The position numbers and the translations under genes were made by a program. A stretch of DNA of 22,335 nt, from the NCBI GenBank assembly GCA_934373235.1, contig CAKROW010000045.1, positions 1-22,335 on the forward strand, in the 5' to 3' direction. A model generated the notes under the pieces. It was not told the origin of the DNA. It searched no databases and saw nothing but the letters and a program-made list of their open reading frames with translations. Numbering within the stretch: the stretch's first letter is position 1; each line of letters starts with the position of its first letter. Below, piece after piece: positions 1 to 7,003 of the stretch. Source of the stretch: an uncultured Blautia sp. Its GTDB lineage: Bacteria > Bacillota > Clostridia > Lachnospirales > Lachnospiraceae.

Positions 1-94
1 TGATGCCTATTTTCAACCTGTATAAAATTTTCAATGTTCTTTAAATTTAGCCTTGACTTTTTATTTGCAGGCTTATTATATCATCTTACATCTT

Positions 95-670
95 TTAAAA
101 AGCATTTCTGATCTTTCCCCGGATGCGCTGCAGGGCATTGTCAACAGATTTTGGTGTCTTGTCTATCAGCTCTGCAATCCGGGTATAATCACAGCCTTCC
201 AGGTACAGATCCAGGACCTGTTTTTCCATGGGGCTTAAGCTTTTTTTCATTTTTTTCTGCAAAGCAGATACATTTTCCCGGTCGATCAGTATGGACTCCG
301 GGTTCTCCTCCCAGGATTCTTCCATGTTCTCTGCTTCTGTCCCGTCCAGGGACACATAGGAATTCAACGGAATATGCTTCTGCCGGTTGGAGCTCTGGAC
401 TGCGCTGTATATCTGCCTGTCTATACACATCCTGGCAAAGGTCTGAAACGAAGCCTCGCTGTCCGTCCGGTAATCTCTCACCGCCTTAAAAAGTCCGATC
501 ATCCCCTCCTGGATCAGATCATCTGTATCTCCTCCTATGAGAAACATTGCCCGTGCCTTCTGTCTTACAAGCCCTTTATATTTTTCCATGAGATAATCTG
601 CGATAGCCCGGTCTCCTTTTCGGAGTTCTCTGATCAGTTCTTCATCTGTCAGTTCATCGTATCGGTCCAT
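95..670 (-). CDS. sigH: RNA polymerase sporulation/transition-state sigma factor SigH
   Basis: This encodes a 191-aa sigma-70 family factor of the SigH (Spo0H) type, which directs RNA polymerase to early sporulation and transition-state promoters. Region 2 is visible at about residues 45-95 (the DDLIQEGMIGLFKAVRDY segment, then FQTFARMCIDRQI). Region 4 is the helix-turn-helix at about 145-190 (LSPMEKQVLDLYLEG, then TPKSVDNALQRIRGKI). The ATG at 670 follows a GGAGG with about 5 nt spacing. It is the last visible gene of the araM-like-ispF-cysS-mrnC-rlmB-sigH run; mrnC-rlmB-sigH upstream of rpmG-secE-nusG is a known clostridial order. The length is slightly below the usual 200-215 aa but all regions are present. 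Identification rests on the protein motifs plus synteny; an unrelated ECF factor is unlikely because the protein ends in a SigH-like region 4. Confidence 0.93.
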   Translation of the reverse strand: MDRYDELTDEELIRELRKGDRAIADYLMEKYKGLVRQKARAMFLIGGDTDDLIQEGMIGLFKAVRDYRTDSEASFQTFARMCIDRQIYSAVQSSNRQKHIPLNSYVSLDGTEAENMEESWEENPESILIDRENVSALQKKMKKSLSPMEKQVLDLYLEGCDYTRIAELIDKTPKSVDNALQRIRGKIRNAF

Positions 671-705
671 TGTCCCTCCACATATCTGCCTGCTGATATA
701 TCCGG

Positions 706-1437
706 TTATGCCATTCTCTGTCTTACGATCTCGTAAGCAAGCACGCCCGCTGCCACAGATGCATTCAGGGAATCAATATCCCCTTTCATCGGAATGGATG
801 CTGTGAAATCGCATTTTTCTCTGATAAGACGGCTTACACCGCTTCCCTCATTCCCGATCACAAGTCCGATAGGCCCTTTCAGGTTCTGTCTGTACATGAT
901 CTCTCCGTCCATGTCTGCGCATACGAACCAGATGCCTTTTTCTTTCAGCTCATCCATTGTCTGACCCAGGTTCGTCACCTTGGCAACCGGTGTATAATTC
1001 AATGCGCCTGCAGATGTCTTGGCAACTGTGGCTGTAAGGCCCACTGCCCTGTGCTTCGGAATGATCACACCATGGGCACCTGCAAGGTTTGCTGTACGGA
1101 TGATAGCTCCCAGATTATGGGGATCCTCAATATTATCCAAAAGAATGATAAAAGGCGCTTCTCCCTTTTCTTCTGCTTTTTTCAGGATATCTTCCACTGT
1201 GGAATAATCGTAGGCCGCAACCTGGGCGATCACTCCCTGATGAGATTTTGTCTCACTCATGGAATCCAGTCTTTCCTTTGGAACATATTTTACAATGGTA
1301 TCATGTTTTCTGGCCTCTCTGGCAATGGTACGCACCGGGCCGTCCTGACATCCGTCAAGAATATAAAGCTTGTCAACACATTTTCCTGAACGAAACGCCT
1401 CAAGCACGGCATTACGTCCCTCGATCATCTCAGTCAA
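706..1437 (-). CDS. rlmB: 23S rRNA (guanosine-2'-O-)-methyltransferase RlmB (SpoU/TrmH family)
   Basis: This is a SPOUT-class methyltransferase that uses SAM to 2'-O-methylate a guanosine (G2251 in E. coli numbering) of 23S rRNA. The N-terminal substrate-binding domain begins IEGRNAVLEAF. The three SpoU motifs are clear: NLGAIIRTANLAGA (motif 1), GLVIGNEGSGVSRL (motif 2) and IPMKGDIDSLNASVAAGVLA (motif 3, near the C-terminus). The start is uncertain. The TTG at 1437 sits 9 nt after an AGGAGG and overlaps the mrnC stop, so it has the best ribosome site. The ATG at 1428, one base past the mrnC stop, is the conventional start but lies 18 nt from that site. Either way translation is coupled to mrnC. 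Some relatives are annotated as TrmH tRNA methyltransferases, but the length and N-domain favour RlmB. Confidence 0.9.
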   Translation of the reverse strand: MTEMIEGRNAVLEAFRSGKCVDKLYILDGCQDGPVRTIAREARKHDTIVKYVPKERLDSMSETKSHQGVIAQVAAYDYSTVEDILKKAEEKGEAPFIILLDNIEDPHNLGAIIRTANLAGAHGVIIPKHRAVGLTATVAKTSAGALNYTPVAKVTNLGQTMDELKEKGIWFVCADMDGEIMYRQNLKGPIGLVIGNEGSGVSRLIREKCDFTASIPMKGDIDSLNASVAAGVLAYEIVRQRMA

Positions 1438-1864
1438 TCTTAAAATCCTCCTTCTCAAGCCCTGCGCGGATCAGCTCCAACATTCTGGAAAAGTCCTCTT
1501 TGAGATACAGATATCCCATCAGTGCTTCAAATCCGGTAGCCCTCCGGTAATCTGCCATGGTTGCATGTTTCGCCATTGTGGCAGAATGAGCATTTCTTCC
1601 TCTCTTGTACACTGCCCTCTCCTCCTCTGTCAGAAGAGGCTCAATGACCTCCATCATCCCGGACTGGGCTGCTGCTTTTACAAGGGTGCTTGCCTTTCTG
1701 TGAAGACGGTTCACCTGGCAGTTGGCTTTTTTTACAAGGATGGTACGGATCACAAGATCATAGATACCATCCCCGATATACGCCAGTGTAAGAGGGGAAT
1801 AGGTGCGGATGTTGGCATCCTCAAGCTCAAAAAGCTCCTTTAATTCCTTTAAGCCCTCTGCCAT
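1430..1864 (-). CDS. mrnC: Mini-ribonuclease 3 (Mini-III)
   Basis: This is a 144-aa RNase III-like catalytic domain without the double-stranded RNA-binding domain, which is the hallmark of Mini-III. In Bacillus that enzyme matures 23S rRNA by trimming double-stranded end structures. The signature LAYIGDGIYDLVIRT lies at residues 27-40; the Asp in IGD is the expected catalytic acid. A second conserved stretch is the YRRATGFEALMGYLY segment near residue 110, with the acidic and Leu-rich C-terminus after it. The gene starts inside the last codons of cysS (16-nt overlap) and its stop overlaps the rlmB ribosome-binding region, so the three genes are translationally coupled. The adjacency of CysS, Mini-III and RlmB is conserved in Firmicutes. 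Confidence 0.93.
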   Translation of the reverse strand: MAEGLKELKELFELEDANIRTYSPLTLAYIGDGIYDLVIRTILVKKANCQVNRLHRKASTLVKAAAQSGMMEVIEPLLTEEERAVYKRGRNAHSATMAKHATMADYRRATGFEALMGYLYLKEDFSRMLELIRAGLEKEDFKID

Positions 1865-3258
1865 TTCACACCTTCTCTTGTATCTTTCAGGATAATACCC
1901 TTTGCAAGAAGCTCATCACGGATCTCATCTGCACGTTTGAAATCTTTTGCTTTTCTGGCAGCCTGGCGCTCAGCGATCAGATCTTCGATCTCCTTGTCAA
2001 GGATCTCCTCTTTCTTCTCCACTTTAAGTCCCAGAACATCGCAGAGTTTCCTAAGCTCCTCATAAAGGCCGTTTGCAAATTCTCTCGAGCTGTTCTCGTC
2101 CACATTGGTGTTGGCAAATTTAACCAGCTCAAAAATTGCAGCAAGACCGTCGGCTGTATTAAGATCGTCATCCATGGCTTCTTCAAATTTGGTCACATAG
2201 CCTTCTGCCTCTTTAAGAAGCTCCAGTTCCTTCTCAGTGACGTTCTCTGTCTTTGCGCCTGCAATACGGTCCTGAAGCTTACCTGCTGCCTCAAGGATAC
2301 GATCCAGTGCGTTTTTGGAAGATTCCATAAGATCTGCGCTGAAATTCAGCGGGCTTCTGTAGTGGGCATTAAGCATAAAGAAGCGGAGAACCTGAAGGTC
2401 ATACTGCTCACTGATCTCACGTACAGTACGGAAATTGCCCAGTGACTTGGACATCTTGCGGTTATCAATATTCAGAAATGCGTTGTGCATCCAGTATCTT
2501 GCAAAAATCTTGCCGTTACAGCATTCACTCTGTGCGATCTCATTCTCATGATGTGGGAAGATAAGATCCTCACCGCCTGCATGGATATCGATCTCCTCAC
2601 CCAGATATTTTCTGGACATGACAGAGCACTCAATATGCCAGCCAGGACGTCCGTCGCACCATGGTGACGGCCAGGAAGGCTCGCCCTCTTTTTTGGGCTT
2701 CCACAGAACGAAATCCAGAGGATCTTCCTTCTGATCCTCTCCGGATACTTTGAGAGAACGGAAACCGGACTGAAGGTCATCCAGGTTCTTATGGGAAAGC
2801 TTGCCATACTCTTTGAATTTCTTTACACGGAAATAAACAGTACCATCTGCTGCCGGATATGCATATCCTTTGTCGATCAGTGTCCGGATCATATCGATCA
2901 TTCCGTCGATCTCCTGGGTTGCCAGCGGTGCGGTAGTGGCAGGCTTAACATTCATGCCGTCCATATCCTGTTTACATTCTCTGATGTAACGTGTGGAGAT
3001 CTCCTCAGCGGAAACACCCTCCTCAATAGCTTTCCTGATGATCTTGTCATCTACATCTGTAAAGTTGGATACATAATTTACCTCATATCCCTTATATTCC
3101 ATATAACGGCGTACTGTGTCAAAAATGATCATCGGACGCGCATTGCCGATATGGATCAGATTGTATACGGTAGGTCCGCACACATACATCTTTACCTTTC
3201 CCTCTTCCAGAGGAACAAACTCCTCTTTTCTGCGGGTTAATGTATTAAAAATCTTCAT
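1849..3258 (-). CDS. cysS: Cysteinyl-tRNA synthetase (class I)
   Basis: This enzyme charges tRNA-Cys with cysteine using ATP in the cytoplasm. The 469-aa length is normal for bacterial CysRS. Visible features are the class I HIGN motif at residues 36-39, the KMSKS loop at 268-272, and the family zinc site expected from C27 (VCGPTVYN), C211 (WHIECS), H236 and E240 (FPHHENE). The helical anticodon-binding region follows, with the C-terminal RADEIRDELLAKGI segment. An ATG at 3258 was chosen because GGAGG lies 9 nt upstream and the protein then begins MKIFNTLTRRKEEF as in relatives; an upstream in-frame start at 3315 lacks this. It begins one base after the ispF stop and overlaps mrnC, so no T-box leader is possible directly in front of it. 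Confidence 0.97.
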   Translation of the reverse strand: MKIFNTLTRRKEEFVPLEEGKVKMYVCGPTVYNLIHIGNARPMIIFDTVRRYMEYKGYEVNYVSNFTDVDDKIIRKAIEEGVSAEEISTRYIRECKQDMDGMNVKPATTAPLATQEIDGMIDMIRTLIDKGYAYPAADGTVYFRVKKFKEYGKLSHKNLDDLQSGFRSLKVSGEDQKEDPLDFVLWKPKKEGEPSWPSPWCDGRPGWHIECSVMSRKYLGEEIDIHAGGEDLIFPHHENEIAQSECCNGKIFARYWMHNAFLNIDNRKMSKSLGNFRTVREISEQYDLQVLRFFMLNAHYRSPLNFSADLMESSKNALDRILEAAGKLQDRIAGAKTENVTEKELELLKEAEGYVTKFEEAMDDDLNTADGLAAIFELVKFANTNVDENSSREFANGLYEELRKLCDVLGLKVEKKEEILDKEIEDLIAERQAARKAKDFKRADEIRDELLAKGIILKDTREGVKWQRA

Positions 3259-3259
3259 G

Positions 3260-3751
3260 TTACTCTTCCTCCAATTTCCCGTTTGTATACAGGGTGCAGA
3301 CTGCCTGTGAGGCAATCCCCTCTCCCCGGCCTGTAAAGCCCAGTCCCTCCTCGGTTGTTGCCTTTACATTTAGCTGTGATTCACTGATCCCCAGCGCAGA
3401 TGCAATGTTGGCGCGCATCTGCGGTATATGAGGTGCCATCTTGGGCTTCTGGGCAATGATCGTTGCGTCGATATTCCCTACCCTGTAACCGTTTTCTTCA
3501 AGAAGTCCTGCCACATGGGTAAGAAGTTTCACACTGGAGATTCCCTTGTAGGCCGGATCTGTATCCGGAAAATGCTTCCCGATATCTCCCAGTGCAGCCG
3601 CACCAAGCAGCGCATCCATGATCGCATGGATCAGCACATCCGCGTCAGAATGACCCAGAAGACCTTTTTCCCAGGGAATATTCACACCTCCCAGGATCAG
3701 ATCCCGGTTCTCTGTGAGTTTATGTACATCATATCCCATTCCTATCCGCAT
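3260..3751 (-). CDS. ispF: 2-C-methyl-D-erythritol 2,4-cyclodiphosphate synthase
   Basis: This enzyme closes the 2,4-cyclodiphosphate ring and releases CMP in the non-mevalonate (MEP) isoprenoid pathway. The protein starts MRIGMGYDVHKL; the metal ligands known for the family are visible as D8, H10 and H42. The LGHSDADVLIHAIMDALLGAAALGDIG stretch and FPDTD (about 61-65) are diagnostic, as is the C-terminal TTEEGLGFTGRGEGIASQAV. The 163-aa length is typical. The ATG at 3751 is preferred over an in-frame TTG at 3754; the ribosome site is weak (AGG about 5 nt upstream), so coupling to the upstream gene is likely. It lies 22 nt after the araM-like gene and one base before cysS, and is not fused to ispD. 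Confidence 0.97.
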   Translation of the reverse strand: MRIGMGYDVHKLTENRDLILGGVNIPWEKGLLGHSDADVLIHAIMDALLGAAALGDIGKHFPDTDPAYKGISSVKLLTHVAGLLEENGYRVGNIDATIIAQKPKMAPHIPQMRANIASALGISESQLNVKATTEEGLGFTGRGEGIASQAVCTLYTNGKLEEE

Positions 3752-3773
3752 CAAACCTAATCACTGACCTTTC

Positions 3774-4781
3774 TTATTTATGTTTCATTCTTTTTGAAGT
3801 GGAAATACACCCTGCCATCCCAAGCATCTTTCTCATCTCATCCGGAGACGGAAGCTCTTCGATGGTTTCCACGATCTCAGGAAGATAATCCTGTTTTTCT
3901 GCTGCCTGCCTCAGCTCACCAACTACCTGGATCAGCCCTTCTGCCATGGTTTTACCCTTAAAAGCCTCCGGATGGTTCCTGAGAAGATACTCCTCTGCAC
4001 CAAAAACCGTCTCCGAGCCCCTGGTCATCTCCATAGCAATACCGGAAAGCATCAGTGCATACATAAGCTTCTCACAGGCATCCTTATCACCATCCGCAAT
4101 ATCCTTCAGATTGTCCCGGACGATCCTGATGGCCTTCTGTTCAAGTTCAGCCACTTCCTCACAGTAATATCTTCCATTGAGGATATGGGCGATCTTCCAG
4201 TCAGCAAGGCAGATATATTTCCCCAGGATATCCATCACTCCGTCTGCGCGGAGCTCTGACGGTGCGCCGGAAAAAATATCTGTGTCAGCAAAAACATACA
4301 CAGGCGCTGCTGCCTGGACTGTTTTGGGGCTGCCGTTCCAGATCATGGCTGCCATTGTGGACACAAATCCGTCTGTGCTGGCTGCGGTAGGTACCGACAC
4401 AAAAGGAATCCTGTATTTATGGGCGACATAGCGGCTGATATCGTGGATCGCCCCGCTGCCTACAGCAAGAACCAGGTCGATATCCTCCTCCATGTAGTTC
4501 TCAACGATCTCCACAGCATGTTCATCTGCCTGAAGACCATCCGCATCCAGGACAAGAACCTGGCACCGGTCATAAATATCCTCCATGATCTCCTCAGTAG
4601 CCTTGCAGGTATTGGTATCGCAGATCAGAAGAGGGGAAATATATTCCCGAAGTTCTCCTTCTGACATCTCATCCTCCAGTTTCTCCACAGCTCCTGATTC
4701 TATGAGAATCCCCTTAACGTCTATGTGGTGCTCCTTACCGCAGCTACACGGTCGGGCAAAATCGTCCGCATCGACTCGCAT
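3774..4781 (-). CDS. AraM/EgsA-like sn-glycerol-1-phosphate dehydrogenase family protein, divergent
   Basis: This is a 335-aa member of the Fe-ADH/G1P-dehydrogenase superfamily. Authentic members reduce dihydroxyacetone phosphate to glycerol-1-phosphate with NAD(P)H. The N-terminus CSCGKEHH, the nucleotide-binding GSGAIHDISRYVAHKY (108-123) and the PTAASTDGFVS stretch (131-141) are all diagnostic. The first metal ligand is probably D184, in ADGVMDILGKY. It is odd in two ways. Where the family normally has a SRPASG-[AS]-EHH metal-binding segment, this protein has GSETVFGAEEY (255-265), so the expected His appears to be Glu. It is also shorter than the usual 350-430 aa, with the region after residue 270 condensed. 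Activity is therefore doubtful; it may be a specialised or regulatory paralogue. The ATG at 4781 has AGGAGG 10 nt upstream. It is the first gene of the ispF-cysS-mrnC-rlmB-sigH run. Confidence 0.75.
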   Translation of the reverse strand: MRVDADDFARPCSCGKEHHIDVKGILIESGAVEKLEDEMSEGELREYISPLLICDTNTCKATEEIMEDIYDRCQVLVLDADGLQADEHAVEIVENYMEEDIDLVLAVGSGAIHDISRYVAHKYRIPFVSVPTAASTDGFVSTMAAMIWNGSPKTVQAAAPVYVFADTDIFSGAPSELRADGVMDILGKYICLADWKIAHILNGRYYCEEVAELEQKAIRIVRDNLKDIADGDKDACEKLMYALMLSGIAMEMTRGSETVFGAEEYLLRNHPEAFKGKTMAEGLIQVVGELRQAAEKQDYLPEIVETIEELPSPDEMRKMLGMAGCISTSKRMKHK

Positions 4782-4844
4782 TTGAATTATTCCTCCTGAT
4801 TTTATGAATTCTGATTATAAATACGTGCAATATTACAGTTTGGT

Positions 4845-4873
4845 ATTATACAGGATTTCCTTCCAAAAATCAA
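4845..4873 (-). promoter_or_regulatory. Sigma-A-type promoter for the araM-like-ispF-cysS-mrnC-rlmB-sigH run
   Basis: On the minus strand there is TTGATT (4868-4873), a 17-nt spacer and a perfect TATAAT (4845-4850). It lies about 65 nt upstream of the ATG at 4781. No other convincing promoter or terminator was seen between here and the sigH start, so the six genes are probably one transcript. Confidence 0.8.
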
Positions 4874-4910
4874 TTATCACATAAGAAAGAATCCTGCCTG
4901 CGATATTACA

Positions 4911-4952
4911 AAAGCTCCCGGAGCTGCCTGTGAAACCACACCTCCGGGAGCT
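4911..4952 (-). terminator. Intrinsic terminator after ridA
   Basis: A perfect 11-bp inverted repeat (AGCTCCCGGAG at 4913-4923 against CTCCGGGAGCT at 4942-4952) with an 18-nt loop lies 14 nt downstream of the ridA stop. On the minus strand it is followed by TTTTG, a short U tract. It separates ridA from the araM-like promoter. Confidence 0.85.
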
Positions 4953-4966
4953 ATCACTTATACTGG

Positions 4967-5350
4967 TCACTGAATGGTATTGACAGCGGCAATAACCTCT
5001 ACTTCGCAGAGAACGTTCTTTGGAAGTGTCTTTACTGCAACACAGGAACGTGCCGGCCTGCCTGTAAAATACTTTGCATAGACTTCATTAAATGCTGCAA
5101 AATCTTCGATGTCCGCAAGGAAACAGGTTGTCTTAAGGGCATTGTCAAAGCCTGTTCCGGCTGCCTCAAGAACTGCTCCCAGATTCTTCATAACCTGATC
5201 TGCCTGAATCTGGATGGTATCTCCTACCACCTCTCCTGTTGCAGGATCAACCGGGATCTGTCCGGATGTAAATACCACATCTCCGTGGATCATTGCCTGT
5301 GAATATGGTCCGATGGCTGCTGGTGCCTTATCTGTATGTACTACTTTCAT
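4967..5350 (-). CDS. ridA: RidA family reactive-intermediate deaminase (YjgF/YER057c/UK114)
   Basis: The encoded 127-aa protein belongs to the RidA family, small trimeric enzymes that hydrolyse reactive enamines/imines such as 2-aminoacrylate made by PLP enzymes. Hallmarks are APAAIGPYSQA (9-19), the TSGQIPVDPATGE stretch (28-40), and the C-terminal RPARSCVAVKTLPKNVLCEVEVIA segment containing the conserved Arg (R101) that binds the substrate carboxylate and the conserved Glu (E116). The ATG at 5350 has AAGGAG 7 nt upstream and matches the usual family N-terminus, so the longer reading to 5428 is rejected. It has its own promoter (5379-5407) and terminator (4911-4952), so it is monocistronic. 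Confidence 0.95.
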   Translation of the reverse strand: MKVVHTDKAPAAIGPYSQAMIHGDVVFTSGQIPVDPATGEVVGDTIQIQADQVMKNLGAVLEAAGTGFDNALKTTCFLADIEDFAAFNEVYAKYFTGRPARSCVAVKTLPKNVLCEVEVIAAVNTIQ

Positions 5351-5378
5351 GTCATATCTCCTTTCGGCTGTTTTCCTT

Positions 5379-5407
5379 ATTTTAGCTCTAAATAAATATA
5401 CGGTCAA
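5379..5407 (-). promoter_or_regulatory. Promoter of ridA
   Basis: On the minus strand TTGACC (5402-5407), a 17-nt spacer and TAAAAT (5379-5384) form a near-consensus sigma-A promoter. The start would fall about 20-25 nt before the ridA ATG. Confidence 0.8.
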
Positions 5408-5456
5408 GTACAACTGCTCACATTTCACTTCACCATTTATGTTTCAGGGCAATGGA

Positions 5457-6893
5457 CTATTCCATATTCAGATAATTATAGACAATACCTGAAAGGGCCT
5501 GGATGTTTGCCCCGGCTGTCTCTCCTCCGTTCTCTGACATGACACACAGGATATATGTGGTCTTTTCCCCGTATATTATGGCGATATCATGCTGATCATC
5601 ATCTGTCTCCCCGGTCTTATTGGCAATCTTTGCTTCTGCCGGGACACCTGCCGGAATTTTCCATGTGACCTCCTGGCTGAGAAGAAGATCCAGCATTTTT
5701 TCGGAATCCTTTTTGCTGACACAGGTTCCCCTGTAGATCCTCTCCAGAAGTTTCCCGCAGTCCCCAACGGACGTCATATTCCTGCCCCCAAGCCCCGGAT
5801 CCGTGGACACGGAAGGGCTCAGGACATGCTGTACCGTGGTGGCAGTATAGCCTTCTTTTTCCAGATAGGCATTGATCTTTTCCGCCCCGTCTGCAAAAAC
5901 ACCTGACGCGGTCTGAAGACGCACCAGTTCATTAAAAGACTCATTGTCGCTGACCGTGATCATGTTCCGCAGAAGCTCGTCCACCTTATCTCTTACTTTG
6001 CTGTCATCCTCGGACAGCTTCAGCTTTGCAGCCTGGTTTTTCAGCACCTCTTCCATATTGGCACAGGACGCCTCCATAACAAAAACCTTGATAAGGCTGG
6101 CAGAATAAAGCTTCCTGTTATTTACCGCAAATTCCTTATCACTGCCCAGATCCTTTACATATATGCTCCAGCATCCCTGGTAGCTTCTGAACTGTTTCTG
6201 AACCTGGTCTTCCAGTTTCTTTATGCCAAGCTTCCCAGCCTTCACCCTGCCGGTATCATCGATCGTATATCCCTCCGGCGTCTCTCCTGCTTCCTGAAGC
6301 AGCGCGCCGTTTTCTCCGCCAAAATAATAATATCCCCGGAACTGCTGCCCGCAGGCATTCATATCCACGCTGCGGATCATCCTGTCTTCTGTCAGTCTGC
6401 CGTATTTATTGAAATAATAAAAACCATTATACGTCTTACCGTTCATCACAAGATCATCCATATAACGGACCTGAGGTGCCCCGCTGAGTTTACCCAGGTT
6501 ATTCACCATATAACAGCCGTTAAAAACAACCTCTTCGCTGTCCTCCCCTGCACATTCTACCTTAAGTTCCTTTATATATACCATGTGGGGATTCCCGGCC
6601 ACAAATTTACCGCTTTCGTCATGATAATAATACCCGTCAAATATAGTGCCATTTACATCTACATGATCAAAATAATGGACTGCCGCCTTTTTTTCCAGGT
6701 TTTCTTTTTCATCCACACAGTAGAAGCCGTCACTTTTTTTCACATATCTGCCGCTTCCGTCAGCAATGGGGATCAGCCCGGGCTCCTGACTTATGGCCTC
6801 TGTCTCCACAGAGGCTCCGTAAACCATATTTCCAGGAAAACAAGCCACGGCAAACAGGATCATAAATATATTTAGCAGTTTTCTCTGTCGCAT
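5457..6893 (-). CDS. Secreted serine beta-lactamase-like hydrolase with N-terminal wall-binding-type repeats
   Basis: This encodes a 478-aa exported protein. It has a signal peptide (basic start, hydrophobic FMILFAVACFPG segment, likely cut near VYGA). Residues about 70-200 contain four degenerate Tyr/Gly-rich repeats of the form Y.D.....NG..F.GYYY....G.L, like the cell-wall-binding/choline-binding type repeats. A class A beta-lactamase-like domain follows at about 225-475. Catalytic motifs are visible: SLIK (S266-x-x-K269), SDN (315-317) and KTG (426-428). I do not see the ExxLN omega-loop motif carrying the deacylating Glu of true beta-lactamases, so a cell-wall peptidase, esterase or penicillin-binding role is as likely as resistance. 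The ATG at 6893 has AGAAGGAG 6 nt upstream; the in-frame TTG at 6911 is rejected. It has its own promoter and no clear terminator before ridA. Confidence 0.85.
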   Translation of the reverse strand: MRQRKLLNIFMILFAVACFPGNMVYGASVETEAISQEPGLIPIADGSGRYVKKSDGFYCVDEKENLEKKAAVHYFDHVDVNGTIFDGYYYHDESGKFVAGNPHMVYIKELKVECAGEDSEEVVFNGCYMVNNLGKLSGAPQVRYMDDLVMNGKTYNGFYYFNKYGRLTEDRMIRSVDMNACGQQFRGYYYFGGENGALLQEAGETPEGYTIDDTGRVKAGKLGIKKLEDQVQKQFRSYQGCWSIYVKDLGSDKEFAVNNRKLYSASLIKVFVMEASCANMEEVLKNQAAKLKLSEDDSKVRDKVDELLRNMITVSDNESFNELVRLQTASGVFADGAEKINAYLEKEGYTATTVQHVLSPSVSTDPGLGGRNMTSVGDCGKLLERIYRGTCVSKKDSEKMLDLLLSQEVTWKIPAGVPAEAKIANKTGETDDDQHDIAIIYGEKTTYILCVMSENGGETAGANIQALSGIVYNYLNME

Positions 6894-6927
6894 CTGATTC
6901 TCCTTCTGCAAAATCTGATTTTGGAAA

Positions 6928-6956
6928 AGTATACCCTGTTTTTCTCATTCCCGCAA
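6928..6956 (-). promoter_or_regulatory. Probable promoter of the beta-lactamase-like gene
   Basis: On the minus strand TATACT (6928-6933) is preceded after a 17-nt spacer by TTGCGG (6951-6956). The -10 element is strong and the -35 matches only TTG. It lies about 35 nt before the ATG at 6893. Confidence 0.5.
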
Positions 6957-7003
6957 TCGCTTCATGAATTTTTCACAATTATTACAGCCCTTAAGAACGT
7001 CTT

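Noticed and set aside
53..82. Plus-strand TTGACT-N17-TTATAT promoter-like pair after sigH
   Set aside because: It would drive transcription antisense to sigH with no gene to express; AT-rich intergenic DNA gives such matches by chance.
1..94. tRNA or terminator downstream of sigH
   Set aside because: There is only a 5-bp AGCCT/AGGCT pair and no cloverleaf; the segment is AT-rich with nothing I can support.
3252..3290. Possible T-box leader for cysS
   Set aside because: ispF ends one base before the cysS start, leaving no leader.
5408..5456. Terminator after the beta-lactamase-like gene
   Set aside because: The only pairing is a 5-bp CCATT/AATGG without a U tract.
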